Positions 53,177 through 63,702 of a stretch of DNA of 64,000 bases are shown piece by piece (position 1 is the stretch's first letter; each line of letters starts with the position of its first letter). Source of the DNA: Trichobilharzia regenti (Eukaryota > Platyhelminthes > Trematoda > Strigeidida > Schistosomatidae). The notes beneath the pieces are model-generated. The model did not search any database. It had not been told where the DNA came from and saw nothing but the letters and a program-made list of their open reading frames with translations. The position numbers and the translations under genes were made by a program. The DNA is taken from positions 15,917,452 through 15,981,451 of the forward strand of contig OX235267.1 in NCBI GenBank assembly GCA_944472135.2. The letters are read 5' to 3'.

Positions 53177-54049
53177 ATGGATTATTCTAAATTGGAATTA
53201 TTGTTTGAACAACAATTGAAATTAATGGAAATGTTCGTCAACCAACAGACTGGTCCAGCTTCACCTTCAAGCAATCCCAATCATACCATGCTACCATCTG
53301 TCGACGGAATTGTGAACAGCATTTCACAGTTCAATTATGACCCAGAGGCTAATGTCACTTTTGACACATGGTATCAACGTTATGAGGATTTATTCACTGT
53401 TGATCTCGCCTCACAAGACGATGCCTGGAAGGTGCGAGTTTTGCTACGTAAATTGGGTCCGGCAGAATATGAACGGTACTGCAACCTAATTTTACCACAG
53501 AAACCACGTGACAATTGTTTCGATGATACAATAAAGTTGCTGCGTGAACATTTCGGAGACCACTCCTCATTATTCAGTATACGTTATCGTTGCCTCAAGC
53601 TGGCAATGAATGAAAATGATGATTTTCTTACTCACGTTGGCACAGTCAACCGAGAATGTGAGAGATTTCGACTCAGGTCCTTAACAGATGATCAGTTCAA
53701 AGCCTTGATTCTCATATGCAGTCTCCAATCTCCTCGTTTCACAGATATCCGAACTCGACTGCTCAATCAGCTAGAACAAAATCCCAAGTTAACATTACAT
53801 GACATAGCTGATGAATATCAACGGCTGATTAATCTGCAGAAAGACACACACTTGGTCGAATCAACACCTCCGAGAAGCTCTGATATTCGTGCATTACGCA
53901 AGAGCAAAAATCTCTCATCAGCTACTCCTGACCCACCTACTTCTCTAATGTCCCGCGGAAATCTACACATACTCGTCCAACTTCACAAAATACTGCAAAG
54001 AAGACCCCTCCATCACCATGCTGGCATTGTGGCGCGTGGCACTTTGTAA
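53177..54049 (+). CDS. gag: Gag protein of the LTR element
   Basis: A 290-codon frame starting MDYSKLELLFEQQLKLMEMF. The middle (residues about 45-200) is a capsid-like helical region with FDTWYQRYEDLFTVD, WKVRVLLRKLGPAEYERYCN, TIKLLREHFGDHSSLF and RYRCLKLAMNENDDF, typical of invertebrate Gypsy gag. The frame's own C-terminus after about residue 252 looks out of register: the natural continuation, with CWHCGAWHFVKSC, lies in the -1 frame between 53932 and about 54120. Gag forms the particle that packages the element RNA. Confidence 0.85.
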   Translation: MDYSKLELLFEQQLKLMEMFVNQQTGPASPSSNPNHTMLPSVDGIVNSISQFNYDPEANVTFDTWYQRYEDLFTVDLASQDDAWKVRVLLRKLGPAEYERYCNLILPQKPRDNCFDDTIKLLREHFGDHSSLFSIRYRCLKLAMNENDDFLTHVGTVNRECERFRLRSLTDDQFKALILICSLQSPRFTDIRTRLLNQLEQNPKLTLHDIADEYQRLINLQKDTHLVESTPPRSSDIRALRKSKNLSSATPDPPTSLMSRGNLHILVQLHKILQRRPLHHHAGIVARGTL

Positions 54050-54120
54050 AGTCTTGTCCATACAAAAATCATCGTTGCAGCAAGTGCAAGATCATCGGTC
54101 ACAAAAATGGTTTTTGTCAG
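53932..54120 (+). CDS. Double zinc-knuckle segment in the -1 frame
   Basis: In frame with 54019, the sequence encodes CWHCGAWHFVKSC (CX2CX3HX4C) and CSKCKIIGHKNGFC (CX2CX4HX4C), the nucleocapsid part of gag. The frame opens only after a TGA at 53929-53931, so the shift from the gag frame must occur between 53932 and 54049. I see no canonical X-XXY-YYZ slip site there. Confidence 0.8.
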
Positions 54121-54710
54121 CCACGCAACCCAGATATCATAATCCAGCAAAAGCTCAACAAAATGTCGGTCCTAAATCTCCAAAAAGATCACTGAGTCTA
54201 CGTGCAACCTGTCAAGTCACAACACCAGCTATGCGGAAATATATTGACCTTCAGATGAATGGTCATGATACTCGTCTGCAGCTAGATACTGCCTCTGATA
54301 TTACTGTTATATCAGAGAAACTTTGGAATTATATTGGCAGACCACCTATCACCAATACTTCCCAGTCTCTTGTCAGCGCCTGTGGTGGGCGGCTCAAACT
54401 AATTGGTGAACTCAAATGTTCTGTTTCCTTCCGCAATACCAAATTCACAGGAATTTGTTACGTCACGAAGAATGATTTAAATGTTTTGGGACTTGATTGG
54501 TTCGATCGTTTGCATCTGGCTGATGTCCCACTAAATTCTCTACGCAATACAGTGAAGAAGCATAAAATGCTAGACAATTCCGGACGGAGCCGAAGCCGCA
54601 AACCCAACAATCAGACGAAACGACAGGCGTCAACAACAAGCCCAAAGGTCCCAGATAAACCCCCAGGTAAACATCCTACTAATCATTCATCTTCTCAAAA
54701 GGGGAGGTGA
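54018..54710 (+). CDS. Retropepsin-like protease frame
   Basis: A 230-codon frame whose first third overlaps the zinc knuckles in another frame and is probably not translated from its own ATG. From about residue 70: MRKYIDLQMNGHD, LQLDTASDITVISEKLW (catalytic Asp in DTA), SACGGRLKLIGEL, and LNVLGLDWFDRL (the C-terminal GLDW signature of Gypsy proteases). A basic, Ser/Lys/Pro-rich tail ends at the polypurine tract. It lies -1 to the knuckle frame, so gag, knuckles and protease use three frames. RT should follow but is absent. Confidence 0.85.
   Translation: MLALWRVALCKVLSIQKSSLQQVQDHRSQKWFLSATQPRYHNPAKAQQNVGPKSPKRSLSLRATCQVTTPAMRKYIDLQMNGHDTRLQLDTASDITVISEKLWNYIGRPPITNTSQSLVSACGGRLKLIGELKCSVSFRNTKFTGICYVTKNDLNVLGLDWFDRLHLADVPLNSLRNTVKKHKMLDNSGRSRSRKPNNQTKRQASTTSPKVPDKPPGKHPTNHSSSQKGR
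54697..54707 (+). promoter_or_regulatory. Polypurine tract
   Basis: AAAAGGGGAGG lies directly before the 3' LTR, as needed for plus-strand DNA priming. It overlaps the last codons of the protease frame. Confidence 0.85.
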
Positions 54711-55236
54711 TATGTATCCACATATATATATTTATGTGTGTGTGTGCATGTTGGTCTCTCTTTCTGTTTGCTCGGTTAGTCTGTGACCACTTCACTTGTA
54801 TGGACTTGTCTCCTTTAATAATGTGTATTCTCCTTATATTATATTATATATAATATGAGTGTTTGTTGACAGTCCGTTGCTTGGTGACATATATCCATAT
54901 ATGTTTGTTGGCATGTCTGCTATATTCGCTATGTATAATTGGATCGACACTCCATTATAATTAGCCATTCATGTTAAGACTGTCTAATGATTTTTCCCAC
55001 GCTTGTCTGAATTATTTATATATATTCGCATTCACAATTTGTGTGAACTACTTTACTTTACAACTACTTTACTTACTTACCACTTTGGTGTGAGACCATT
55101 TATTTTCGTCTCCTTGTGTTTGGACAATAGAAGTATCATCGCAAACCTAGTGGTCTTCTGATTTCCGCCTTCTCGCGTCAGGACTATTAGTTTCTCGACC
55201 AGTCCATAACAATAATTCAGCGACGAGTACATAACA
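54708..55236 (+). repeat. 3' LTR, 529 bp
   Basis: Matches 52590-53116 with one extra TA. Ends GAGTACATAACA, followed by TSD AATAT. Confidence 0.92.
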
Positions 55237-56869
55237 AATATCAAGATCGTTCCAGGGCCTAAATCAACAAGTGGACCTAATGTTAAGTTTAGACCCATCG
55301 CAATTACCATACCTTTTTTGAAAGTTATGGAAAGACTTATTTTAATTAATCTTGATCCCTCTTTAAAACCTTTCAACGACCCCAACCAGTTTGCTTATAA
55401 ACATAGTAGGTTTACCGTAGATGCCGCTGTTGTCCTACATCACAGTTTAGTCTCTAGTTTATATAAAGAAGCTAAATACGTTCAGTGTGCCTTTCTTGAT
55501 TACACATCTGCCTTTGACTCTGTTCTCAAGTCTCTCTTGCTAAGTAAGCTTGCTGCAACACAGGCTGAGAGCTGGACAAATTGGTGGCTGCATTCCTATT
55601 TTTCTGATAGGAAGCAGTACACCGTCTACAATGGAAAGTCCTCCACTACCTCACTTACTTTAGCTGGTGTTCCTCAAGTTGCTGTTCTTTCTCCCTTTCT
55701 GTTTTCTTTTTTCTTACACGACTTGCCCCATTCTCATGTAGACACTTTTGTTAAATATGCTGATGACCTCTCGGTTTCTATGCCTGTCAACTCTCAGTCA
55801 GATTGTTCCAAAATTAAATAACTTTCTATCGGAAATTAATCAGTGGTCCTCTTCAAACGGTCTTAAGCTGAATCCGTCTAAATGTCAGGTAGTCAATTTC
55901 ACTTTCAGACGTAAACATGACCTACAACAGTTAGTTAGCTCACATGGCCCCACTATCATTGACGGCACAGAGGTTGAAAATACATCTAATGTCAAGTAAC
56001 TTGGGCTGAGTTTTTCCACCGATCTTTCCTGGTCTTCCTGCATCTTGCTAGTTACTAGAAAGATGTTTCGCTTAACGTTCTACATTAGGAAGATAAGGCA
56101 GTCTGGCATAAAGCAGTCTGTATTTTCGCAGTTTGTCAATTCTTGTATTCTACCCATCCTCCTTTACTGCTCCCTATTAATCTTTCCTGGACTACTAGGA
56201 AAGACTTCGCTTTGCTGAGAAGGGCAGGCACTAAAAGCCGTTAGTAGGGCAAGTGGGATATCGTTAAACCAACTGGTTAACACTATTGTGGATAGACATA
56301 TGATGTCATGTACGAAACTAGCGAATACAATATTGTCAGACACCGAGCATCCTCTCTATACACAGCTGTCTCCTTGCATTTCATCTGGTAGAACTAGAAG
56401 CAGCTATAGGAGGCTGACTATATGCTAGGACTACCAAATACAAAAACTCCACAATACCATATCTGGCACAGCTGTTATGTGATGAGAAATCCGTTAGGTA
56501 TGACACGATCAACTTACTGCGACACTCTAACAAATAGTCCCATTATTTTTTGTTTTCCTTTCCTTGTTTATATTACACTGTTTTTCTCATCTTCTATTAC
56601 ACATCAACTTTATATTTCATATCCTGTGGTGAACTGTTTGAAATGTAAACTCAACGCTGTTTTTTGTTTTGTTTTTTTAAAATGTTTATTTATCTGTTAT
56701 TTTTTGGCGTTGGTTTTTTCATTTACTTTCTTATTTATTTTTGATTTTAAAACTCTTATAAAATAATGAGGTAATTGGATGCAATGTATTGTAATGCACG
56801 CTGAAAATTCCATACCTGTACCACAAATGCCGTTTGGAATAAAGCTGTAATTATTATTAGTATTATCTT

Positions 56870-57330
56870 TTATGAGGAACTCAAGCCAGAAGTCCCACCA
56901 TAATCGTCCTTCAAGATCATCTGCCAGGTGAGACCAAATAGTACAAAGGGTGTCAGCTAACGACATTTGTGTTTGGCGGAGGTGTTGACAATTCGTCAGT
57001 ACAACCCCGAACTCTGTATACAGAAAGCGTTTATGCACCCGCTTATACTACCATGGTATTAACCTCTTCACTAGTCGTTCCCTAGAAATTTTTACATTGT
57101 AATTTCTACTTTTAGTTTGCTTTTACTTTAATAACTATTTCACTGTTATCACTAATACGTTCCTTTTGTGCATTTTCTCGCCTTGTTCACACTTCTTAAA
57201 TTGGCACTCATCTACCGCCTTTCTTCTCATTCAACAACAATTTTAGCATTATCACGTTTCTAACGCTTTCTTCCACTGTGCCGTTGAGTACTGAGTAATT
57301 TACTGCTACTTTAGAAGTCACTTCTGAGTA
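56870..57330 (+). mobile_element. PLE-D endonuclease end and 3' UTR
   Basis: YNPELCIQKAFMHPL at about 57002-57045, then the UTR with TTCTCGCCTTGTTCACACTT and CTTCTCATTCAACAACAA, the reverse complement of 7735-7870. The upstream coding is decayed. Confidence 0.6.
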
Positions 57331-59480
57331 AATATATAAGATATCTCACACCCACAGCACTTCGACTTAATACAGATTACTAAATTATTTTTGGTAAATA
57401 TAAGTGAGCATAAACAGCCTGTGAAGATGATTCCATCGATTAAGCAAATATGTATCTCTGAATTGTCTTTTCTTTTCTTGATAATCAGAAGAACAAATTT
57501 CTGCCTACCCAGAACCTATCTTGAAGCTGACCTGCTTCCCAATTATCGAAAGAAACGTTTCTCATGCTAGATCTGGTTGTGCCAAGCTACCACCTGAAAT
57601 CTTGTTTACATAGCTCACGAGGATGACACGCTAGAGTCATTTAAAATTATCAAATAGGCAATTCACATCAGTACTCCTCAAGATCGCCGAAAAGTTTATT
57701 ATCAAAAAGTTATCAGGTATTTTCTTACCCTGATAGCTTGACTTCTTCAACCTCCTATGCGTGTTTGATTGCATGAGCCTTAGTTTTATCCTCTTCCCAT
57801 TCGCCTACAGTACAGTTCATCCTACTATCTGTTTATGTTATTTGAGCAAGACTCACCCCACTGCTGTGCACATAAACAGTTACATATCATTCGATTTACC
57901 ACCTTTCGACTCTACTACAAAACTCCTTTTCCATTGTTTTCACTTAACCCCATGTGTACAAACTATATGAGTGTAATTTCTGAGCACTGCTCAATAATTT
58001 CAAGTCCCCTGTTAACTGACATCATGTCACATATACAAGTACTTTAAAACTGCATTTTACTTCAACTGCATCTTCTTCAATGAGGAGCCGGCAACAGTTG
58101 AGCTATTTTATTCTGCACAAACCGCAGGTTTTCCATTCTTTTACAATGCAGCAATATTCTCATTTTCTGCTATAATAACTTTTATACCACAATATTAGAC
58201 GGCATAGTTTATTATGTGCAATGGAGGGTGTTTTCTACACATCTAGTATCCAGTAAACTTTGTCCAATTCATCTCATTCACCACTCTGCATATTTGTTAC
58301 GTCTAAGGCTCTTAGTTGATTCTTCACCGTCTGAGAGACACATTATGCTCAACTGCTTTCAGATGAAGTACAAGGTTCTAGTTTGAAGAATTACAAAGTC
58401 AAATGTATGTTTACTTTGAATAGGGCTTATGTGTGTTGAGGTGTGTCTAGATCAAAGTCAATGACAGCTTAATTTTTTCATTCAGCATTCAGTCAAATCT
58501 GTTAAATCATCATTAATTTAGCCCCCTCAAATACCCATCAATGTGCTACTTAAATTAACAACACCAGATTAAATAGTCAACACACTGTCATGTGTAATTC
58601 ACACCTTTCAGTGCACCGACTGATTTCTTAAGACGTATCCAATGTTAACTTTCCAGTGTTTCTAGTGTTGTGGCTAACTACTTTATCAACACCATTACCT
58701 CAGTCAAAACATAACCGGCGATAGAACTAGGTTGACAGAGTTCTGGACTCCTTGTGGGTTGCAAATGGGGATTTTTGAAGGATGCCAATGATCCATCAAT
58801 TCAGGTCAACGACATCTCTCTATCGATCCCATAATTACCTTACGTTTACCAATATCTCATGAGAGGTTCTCATTAAAATCCAATCAAGCTGAACAGAAGT
58901 TGACAGGACTTCTCAACTTTAAACATCCTCTCGTGCATACAAATGGGTTATCCTCGTCTGTATTCATTCTTAATAAGTAAAAAGATTGCTCATCCACAAA
59001 TATGTACGCATTCATTACCTCAAATGCTCACTTTTTTTGGATTTACTTTCTAGCTGAAATTAAATCTCACAATCACACACTAGGACAGTCTGGATAAATT
59101 AATTGTGAGTATAACTCATTATTGTAATTACAGTTAATCTAGAGATGAAAATCTCTTATCAGTCATTAGGCATTAAAAAATCACTCACTACACACACACA
59201 CGCACGCATACCCACAGACACGCGAGAGAGAAGTTGATAAGAAATTAACATAATTCATTCCGATATAATTGATGACAGAAAGTTTAGCACTTTTTTGATC
59301 ATTCCATGCCTTCCAGGCATTTTCTTAGAAGAAATCACTATGATATTACAGAATATGAGTGTGTGTGGAGAACAAACTTGCATATACTGCAGATTATCTT
59401 AAAAGAAGATCATATAATACTTTCATATAATTTCTATTGGTGAAATTTTAAAAGGTAATATCAATATTTGGTCAGTGTCC
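57331..59480. other. Long gene-poor stretch
   Basis: No retroelement coding or SINE recognised over about 2.1 kb. A CA/CG-rich simple repeat lies at about 59190-59230. The frame at 57761-57970 looks incidental. Confidence 0.4.
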
Positions 59481-59489
59481 TATGGTTTT

Positions 59490-60055
59490 TGTCAACATTC
59501 CTCTGCGTCCCAAGTGGATCAGAAGGCTTCAACAGCACATCTCAACATCATCCTGATATCTGCAGTCATCTTCAGGCAGTCCAATGAGTGCCCGTAATCA
59601 CTCATCTCTTTCTCACGCACGAGATGCATTCCACGAACACAGTTCAATTAGTCGTTTCCCACTCAACGGTCTCTTCATTGTGTGTACAATCCATCTCCAT
59701 CCATTTCCTTCGACGTATTTTTTGAGCAATAGATTCTTAGTAGGATCATTCCTTGAGTTTCTTGTCACTAATTATTTCCAACAGGTGTCAGACTTTCATC
59801 AACAGCTGCCTTCGTTGTCTCCATATTGAAGATCAAATGGCCAGAAAGAATAAGTAACAAGAAACTACGGAACAAACTACGGGAAGCGACGAGTAGGTCG
59901 TCCTAGGACCAAAATGGAAGGAGTTGTGTGAGAAAGAGATGAGAAAGTTCGGTCAACCGTGTACCCAGCTGAAGAGGATGGCAGAAGACAAGACAGAGTG
60001 GAGATAAGTTTTGAAGCCCTGTGTACCACTCGGAAGGTAAGGGAATAATTTATTA
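59490..60055. mobile_element. RTE-type LINE 3' fragments, head-to-head
   Basis: 59490-59780 is minus-strand RTE post-RT sequence. 59780-60055 is plus-strand: DFHQQLPSL, KRRVGRPRTKMEGVV, and an ending CCCTGTGTACCACTCGGAAG with AAT-rich tail. The GRPRTK segment indicates a third RTE variant. Confidence 0.6.
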
Positions 60056-60129
60056 ATTTTTGCACAGTAGTATACATATGGGTTTTGTAAATAAGAAATT
60101 GAGTCATAGGTGTGAATACACCAAGTAAT

Positions 60130-60365
60130 AATTTTTTTTATGCCTTCACTTTCTCAGTGGAACATAGGGCACCTTCAAGCTAGTGGCTTGAAGTTTGTGT
60201 AGCAGTGTTTATTTTTACAGGATGGGGTTGCTAGCTTCATTCCCAACCTTTCCTCTTTACCAGAATTACTTCTGGCTCAGCGAGATAAAGGAGTGAGTCG
60301 GCCGGGGATCGAACCCCGGACCATGTGCATGGTCAGCGAGCGTCCTAATCGCTGTGCCACCAACG
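60130..60365 (-). mobile_element. SINE B, well preserved
   Basis: Minus strand: GTTGGTGGCACAGCGATTAG head, GGGGTTCGATCCCC B box, CTCGCTGAGCCAGAAGTAAT, CTAGCAACCCCATCCTG, tail CCCTATGTTCCACTGAGAAA and A-rich end. Confidence 0.8.
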
Positions 60366-60449
60366 TAAGTAATAATAGTACTATGAAATCCATTCAAAAT
60401 TAAAATGTTTGTGATTATGATCGTAGTTCAATGTGAATTGGCACAACAA

Positions 60450-61640
60450 CTGATATTATACATGGAACAATCCCTAGGATATATGGAATGTGGTACTGTA
60501 TTGGATCCTCCCTTGGGTCCTTTCCTCTCAGACTGTTTTACGGCCAGTCTAGAAAAGGATCTTTTGATGTCAACAATCCAGCTGTGTTTTCCACCGTGTA
60601 AAAGGTATGCAGATTACACCTTTATTATTTTTAATAATGAGTATAATTTAAGTATTATATTGAATTCATTTAATGGTTGCCATCCAGGATTAGAATTAAA
60701 ACTCGAACGAGTCTAGTATTCAGTTCATCGATGTAAACTAATCAACGAGGATGGATGGAATTCTGGACAGATCGCTTTATAGAAAGTTGTTATGGTGTGG
60801 TCAACCGACAAATTTCTCCAACTGGGTTCCCATTGGTGGAATACGAAACCTGATCCAGTCATTTGCCACTCGCATTCACCGCATATATATTCCTGAAATT
60901 GTGGATGAATAGTTAAATCTTATAGGAAAGCTCTTAGTAGGAAATGCGTTTCTGTCACGTGTTATAGACAAGAAAATACAGTGAAAACCTGTGAAATGTG
61001 ACTTAACATCCATAAACATCAAAATACTTTATATTAGCTCAAAATTCAAAGGTGAATTGGCTCCCGATATCATTAAAAGGAAGATTTCACAGTCCGTGAA
61101 AAAGAAATTCCCTGATACATCTTTGACAAAAGCATTTTCTTGTCAACCATTAACGTTAAATAACTTGAAGGACAATATCCTTCTTTTGACCAACTCCATG
61201 TACGTTTATCAATTAAGCTGCTAGTATGGAGCTTAGTATATCGGTCATCTGACTCAAGCTGTGTTCAAGACGATGTAAGAACACTATCCTGCATGGTGGT
61301 TACGAAGAAGTTTTAGTGTAGTAATAAGAAGCGCGATCATGGAACATCTGGTCGGTAGTCATCACTATATCTGTACAGCCACCATCTTTAAAGTCATTTA
61401 CAAGATGAAAAGTAATTTGCCCAAATCACTACGTATCTCACTCATTTATATTGCAGAATCAATCTTTTGCCACCGAAATAGAGAAGCCAGATCTATGTGT
61501 AAACAAAAAGTTCGCTCAACCCCTCCAACCTTCATGGGTTTAATCCCACCCATTTATACTTTCGCTCGACTCATTTTTTTGTTTGGTTTATTCAGTGTGT
61601 ATTCTCTTCCTTTATTACATGCATTGTAATTATTAATATC
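60450..61640 (+). pseudogene. PLE-A, RT end to endonuclease
   Basis: The frame 60405-60716 reads GTVLDPPLGPFLSDCFTASL (motif B, mutated) and RYADYTFIIF: motif C is YADY, the second catalytic Asp replaced. The linker frame 60991-61224 has INIKILYISSKFKGELAPDI and SMYVYQLSC. The endonuclease continues frameshifted with YIGHLTQ, IRSAIMEHLVGSHHY, IFKVIYKMKSNLPKSL and AESIF, with CKQKVRSTPP near 61500. Multiple stops. Confidence 0.8.
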
Positions 61641-61829
61641 CTGACATTGAATTGTACCCAGTATTATTTGATCCATCCCACTTGTCATTCTGAATCAGTT
61701 TGATTTTGCCACGCAAATTTCTGTGTCATGGAACTTTACACAGTATAAAGTAACGCTTCCTATTCTTATTCTATTGCCTTCTAATCCTTTAATTTCACAT
61801 CGCTTCCAAGTTCTATTATTTATTTTTTA
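61641..61829. other. Short non-coding stretch
   Basis: Probably PLE-A 3' UTR; nothing specific. Confidence 0.3.
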
Positions 61830-62700
61830 TTATTGTTCCCTTGGGTTCCTAGTGGAACAAAATGGTTCAACTGCAAGTCTCCACTTGCTTCTGTCTTCTG
61901 ATGTACTTTTCACTATGTTAGTCCATACTCTTTCAACTCCTCCTTACACGATCTCCTCCATGTTACCCTTCCACCGAGGACCCACTCTCCGCTTTCCTTC
62001 CGTCCTGGTTCCACTCCAGCAATGGCCTGATGCGCGCGCGATGTCACCCAGCGGCCTCCACAGCCACGAGTGTCCAATCCATCTCCACTTTCTCCTGCAT
62101 ATTTGTCGGTTGGCGACTGGTTCTTGTTTTGTTTGTTCCCATACTTCCTTGTTGGTGATTATTTTCAGCCCGGCTATTTGATCTTCAGTATAGATCCAGC
62201 GAAGACAGTTGTTGATAAAGGTCTGCCACAGGCTGTTGGAAATATTCTTTGTGACTCATCCGCCAAGTTTCTGATCCGTATAGAAGAACTGACTGACTTG
62301 ACATTGTTTGTATTGAAAATCCGACCAAATTTTTTTGTTGATGCTGAGTGACGAAGAGTTCCAGATTGGTTTCAGCTTTATGAGTGTGCTTCTCACCTTC
62401 CCGATTCTCGATTCTCTCGACACCCTCGTCCGTTCCGACCGTCTGTAGTTGAGACAATGCTCCCTCCCTAGATAAGTGAGTGAAGTAACCTCTTTCAAAT
62501 CCCTCCTGTTGATAGTGATTGACGCTGGATGTTGCAGCTGTTGTTGTTGATTGGTTATTTTCATCACCTCCGTCTTGTCTATGTCCACTTGGAGTCCTGT
62601 CTTTGCCGCTTCTTCGACCAGTTTGTCGGTTTTCGCTTGTAAGTCACCGATTTTGTGTGACATCAAACATAAATCATCCGCGAAATTTATGTTTGATGTG
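61830..62700 (-). pseudogene. RTE-type LINE, RT motif C to 3' end, with a fold-back 5' junction
   Basis: Minus strand: FADDLCLMSHKIGDLQAKTD (motif C, both Asp), LVEEAAKTGLQVDIDKTEVM, ASITINRRDLKEVTSLTYLG, a frameshift, then SRIGKVRSTLIKLKPIWNSS, and a tail ending at the AAT-rich end near 61830. The copy begins abruptly at motif C: the bases just 5' of FADD (62685-62706) are an inverted copy of 62653-62674 inside the element. Everything upstream is lost. Confidence 0.8.
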
Positions 62701-62884
62701 ACACAAATTCTATACACTTTATGAATTATTCTATTCTGTAACAGTGATTGTTTTGCCACTTGCAATTTTACTATGATTACAATCACAAACATTTTAATTG
62801 CATTTCATAATGCTACTAATTATTTCACGCATTCACCTCTGTGATTAAATTCCATCACCAGATACGATTTCTTGAGAAAGGCCT
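62701..62884. other. Short non-coding stretch
   Basis: Nothing recognised. Confidence 0.3.
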
Positions 62885-62935
62885 ATATATATATATTCGT
62901 GGAAAACAGTCTCTACGCTGATACAATCGATTTGA
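62885..62935 (-). repeat. PLE leader block remnant
   Basis: CAGCGTAGAGACTG on the minus strand resembles the leader block at 10824-10955. Confidence 0.3.
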
Positions 62936-63495
62936 TTTTCTAAATGAATCTGTTTTATACAAACTTGTTGTTAAGTCTATATGTCAGATGCCTAAAGCCA
63001 TTTATTGTAATAAATCTCCATCTAACTGTTTAGAAACTTTGATTTCTCTGATGTGCATCTGTGATGCATGCATTAGTAGACTTCTCGTGAGCCGTGCACA
63101 GGGGCGACAGATTTTATTCTCGATCGATGCACTTAAACAACAAGGAAGCCTATTAGAGGCACGGCTGGATATACGGCTAGAAAATCTACTCCAGAAAAGA
63201 ATCACTACTGCAAAATTTCATATCTAAAGCTTGCAGCCGCATGTTTCCATCGGAAGACAAGGACATGAGAAGAAATTTATCTCATGAAAGCAACAGGCTG
63301 AATCTGGCATTACTCAACTTTGATAACAATTCATTATAGATAACTGCGTCTTCAGGAGGACAATCACTTGGAACTACTCTCACTTGAACAATTCTATTAC
63401 CATTCGAAATACTCGTCAATCTTTTATCTTGGAGTAGATATTTTTTAAAACGTGTACAATGACTGTTCGATGTCTGATGCATTTGAATTATTTTT
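62936..63495. other. Region with two unassigned open frames
   Basis: 62988-63227 (+) encodes SLMCICDACISRLLV, LFSIDALKQQGSLLEARLDI, RLENLLQKR. 63282-63482 (-) encodes RFKKYLLQDKRLTSISNG, VQVRVVPSDCPPEDAVIYNE, LLSKLSNARF. Neither resembles the retroelements here, and I do not recognise either. They could be host exons or chance frames. Confidence 0.2.
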
Positions 63496-63702
63496 AAATT
63501 CTTTTACGTTCCCATCGGAACTTAGGGATTCAAGTGACAGCTTTGAACTTTTGGTAGCTTTTGGTTAGCCTCATGCCCAACCTACTTTATTTACCGAAAC
63601 TGCAATGGGTTTAGCGAGGTATAGAAGTGCATCGGCCGGGGATCGAACCTCAGACCATGTGAAGCGTAGCTGATGAGTAGTCTACCGCTGAATCACTAAC
63701 GC
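63496..63702 (-). mobile_element. SINE B, diverged
   Basis: Minus strand: head GCGTTAGTGATTCAGCGGTA, B box GAGGTTCGATCCCC, tail CTTGAATCCCTAAGTTCCGA. Confidence 0.65.

Larger units (their letters stand above)
52585..55241 (+). mobile_element. Non-autonomous Gypsy-like LTR element (gag-protease only) with TSD
   Basis: TSD AATAT is at 52585-52589 and 55237-55241. The element at 52590-55236 (2647 bp) starts TGATATG and ends ATAACA. Order: 5' LTR, primer-binding-like site, gag, zinc knuckles, protease, polypurine tract, 3' LTR. No RT, RNase H or integrase sequence lies between protease and polypurine tract. The LTRs match by eye except for one TA unit, so the insertion is young, and copying must have used enzymes from another element. 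Confidence 0.92.
52393..55999 (+). pseudogene. CR1/Jockey-like RT, split by the LTR element
   Basis: Upstream part (52393-52589): LKCLQCLKPTQSLGPDGVPA and IIPESWKN. The downstream part starts at 55237 and has GPKSTSGPNVKFRPIAIT, NDPNQFAYKHSRFTVDAA, FLDYTSAFDSVL (motif A), AGVPQVAVLSPFLFSFFLHD (motif B; the usual Gly after PQ is Val), and FVKYADDLSVSMPV (motif C). The insert plus one TSD is 2652 bp, a multiple of three, so the two parts are in the same frame. A frameshift near 55800 leads to 55748-55999. More lesions lie beyond. Confidence 0.88.
51000..56862 (+). mobile_element. CR1/Jockey-like LINE, second copy, interrupted by an LTR element
   Basis: Endonuclease and RT coding with the LTR element at 52590-55236. 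The 3' UTR ends with CACGCTGAAAATTCCATACC...TGGAATAAAGCTGTAA and TTATTATTA at about 56862. Without the insert the element is about 3.2 kb. The 5' boundary is uncertain (before 51083). Confidence 0.85.

Noticed and set aside
52590..55236. LTR element as an endogenous retrovirus
   Set aside because: No envelope gene and no polymerase; gag and protease look like invertebrate Gypsy retrotransposons.
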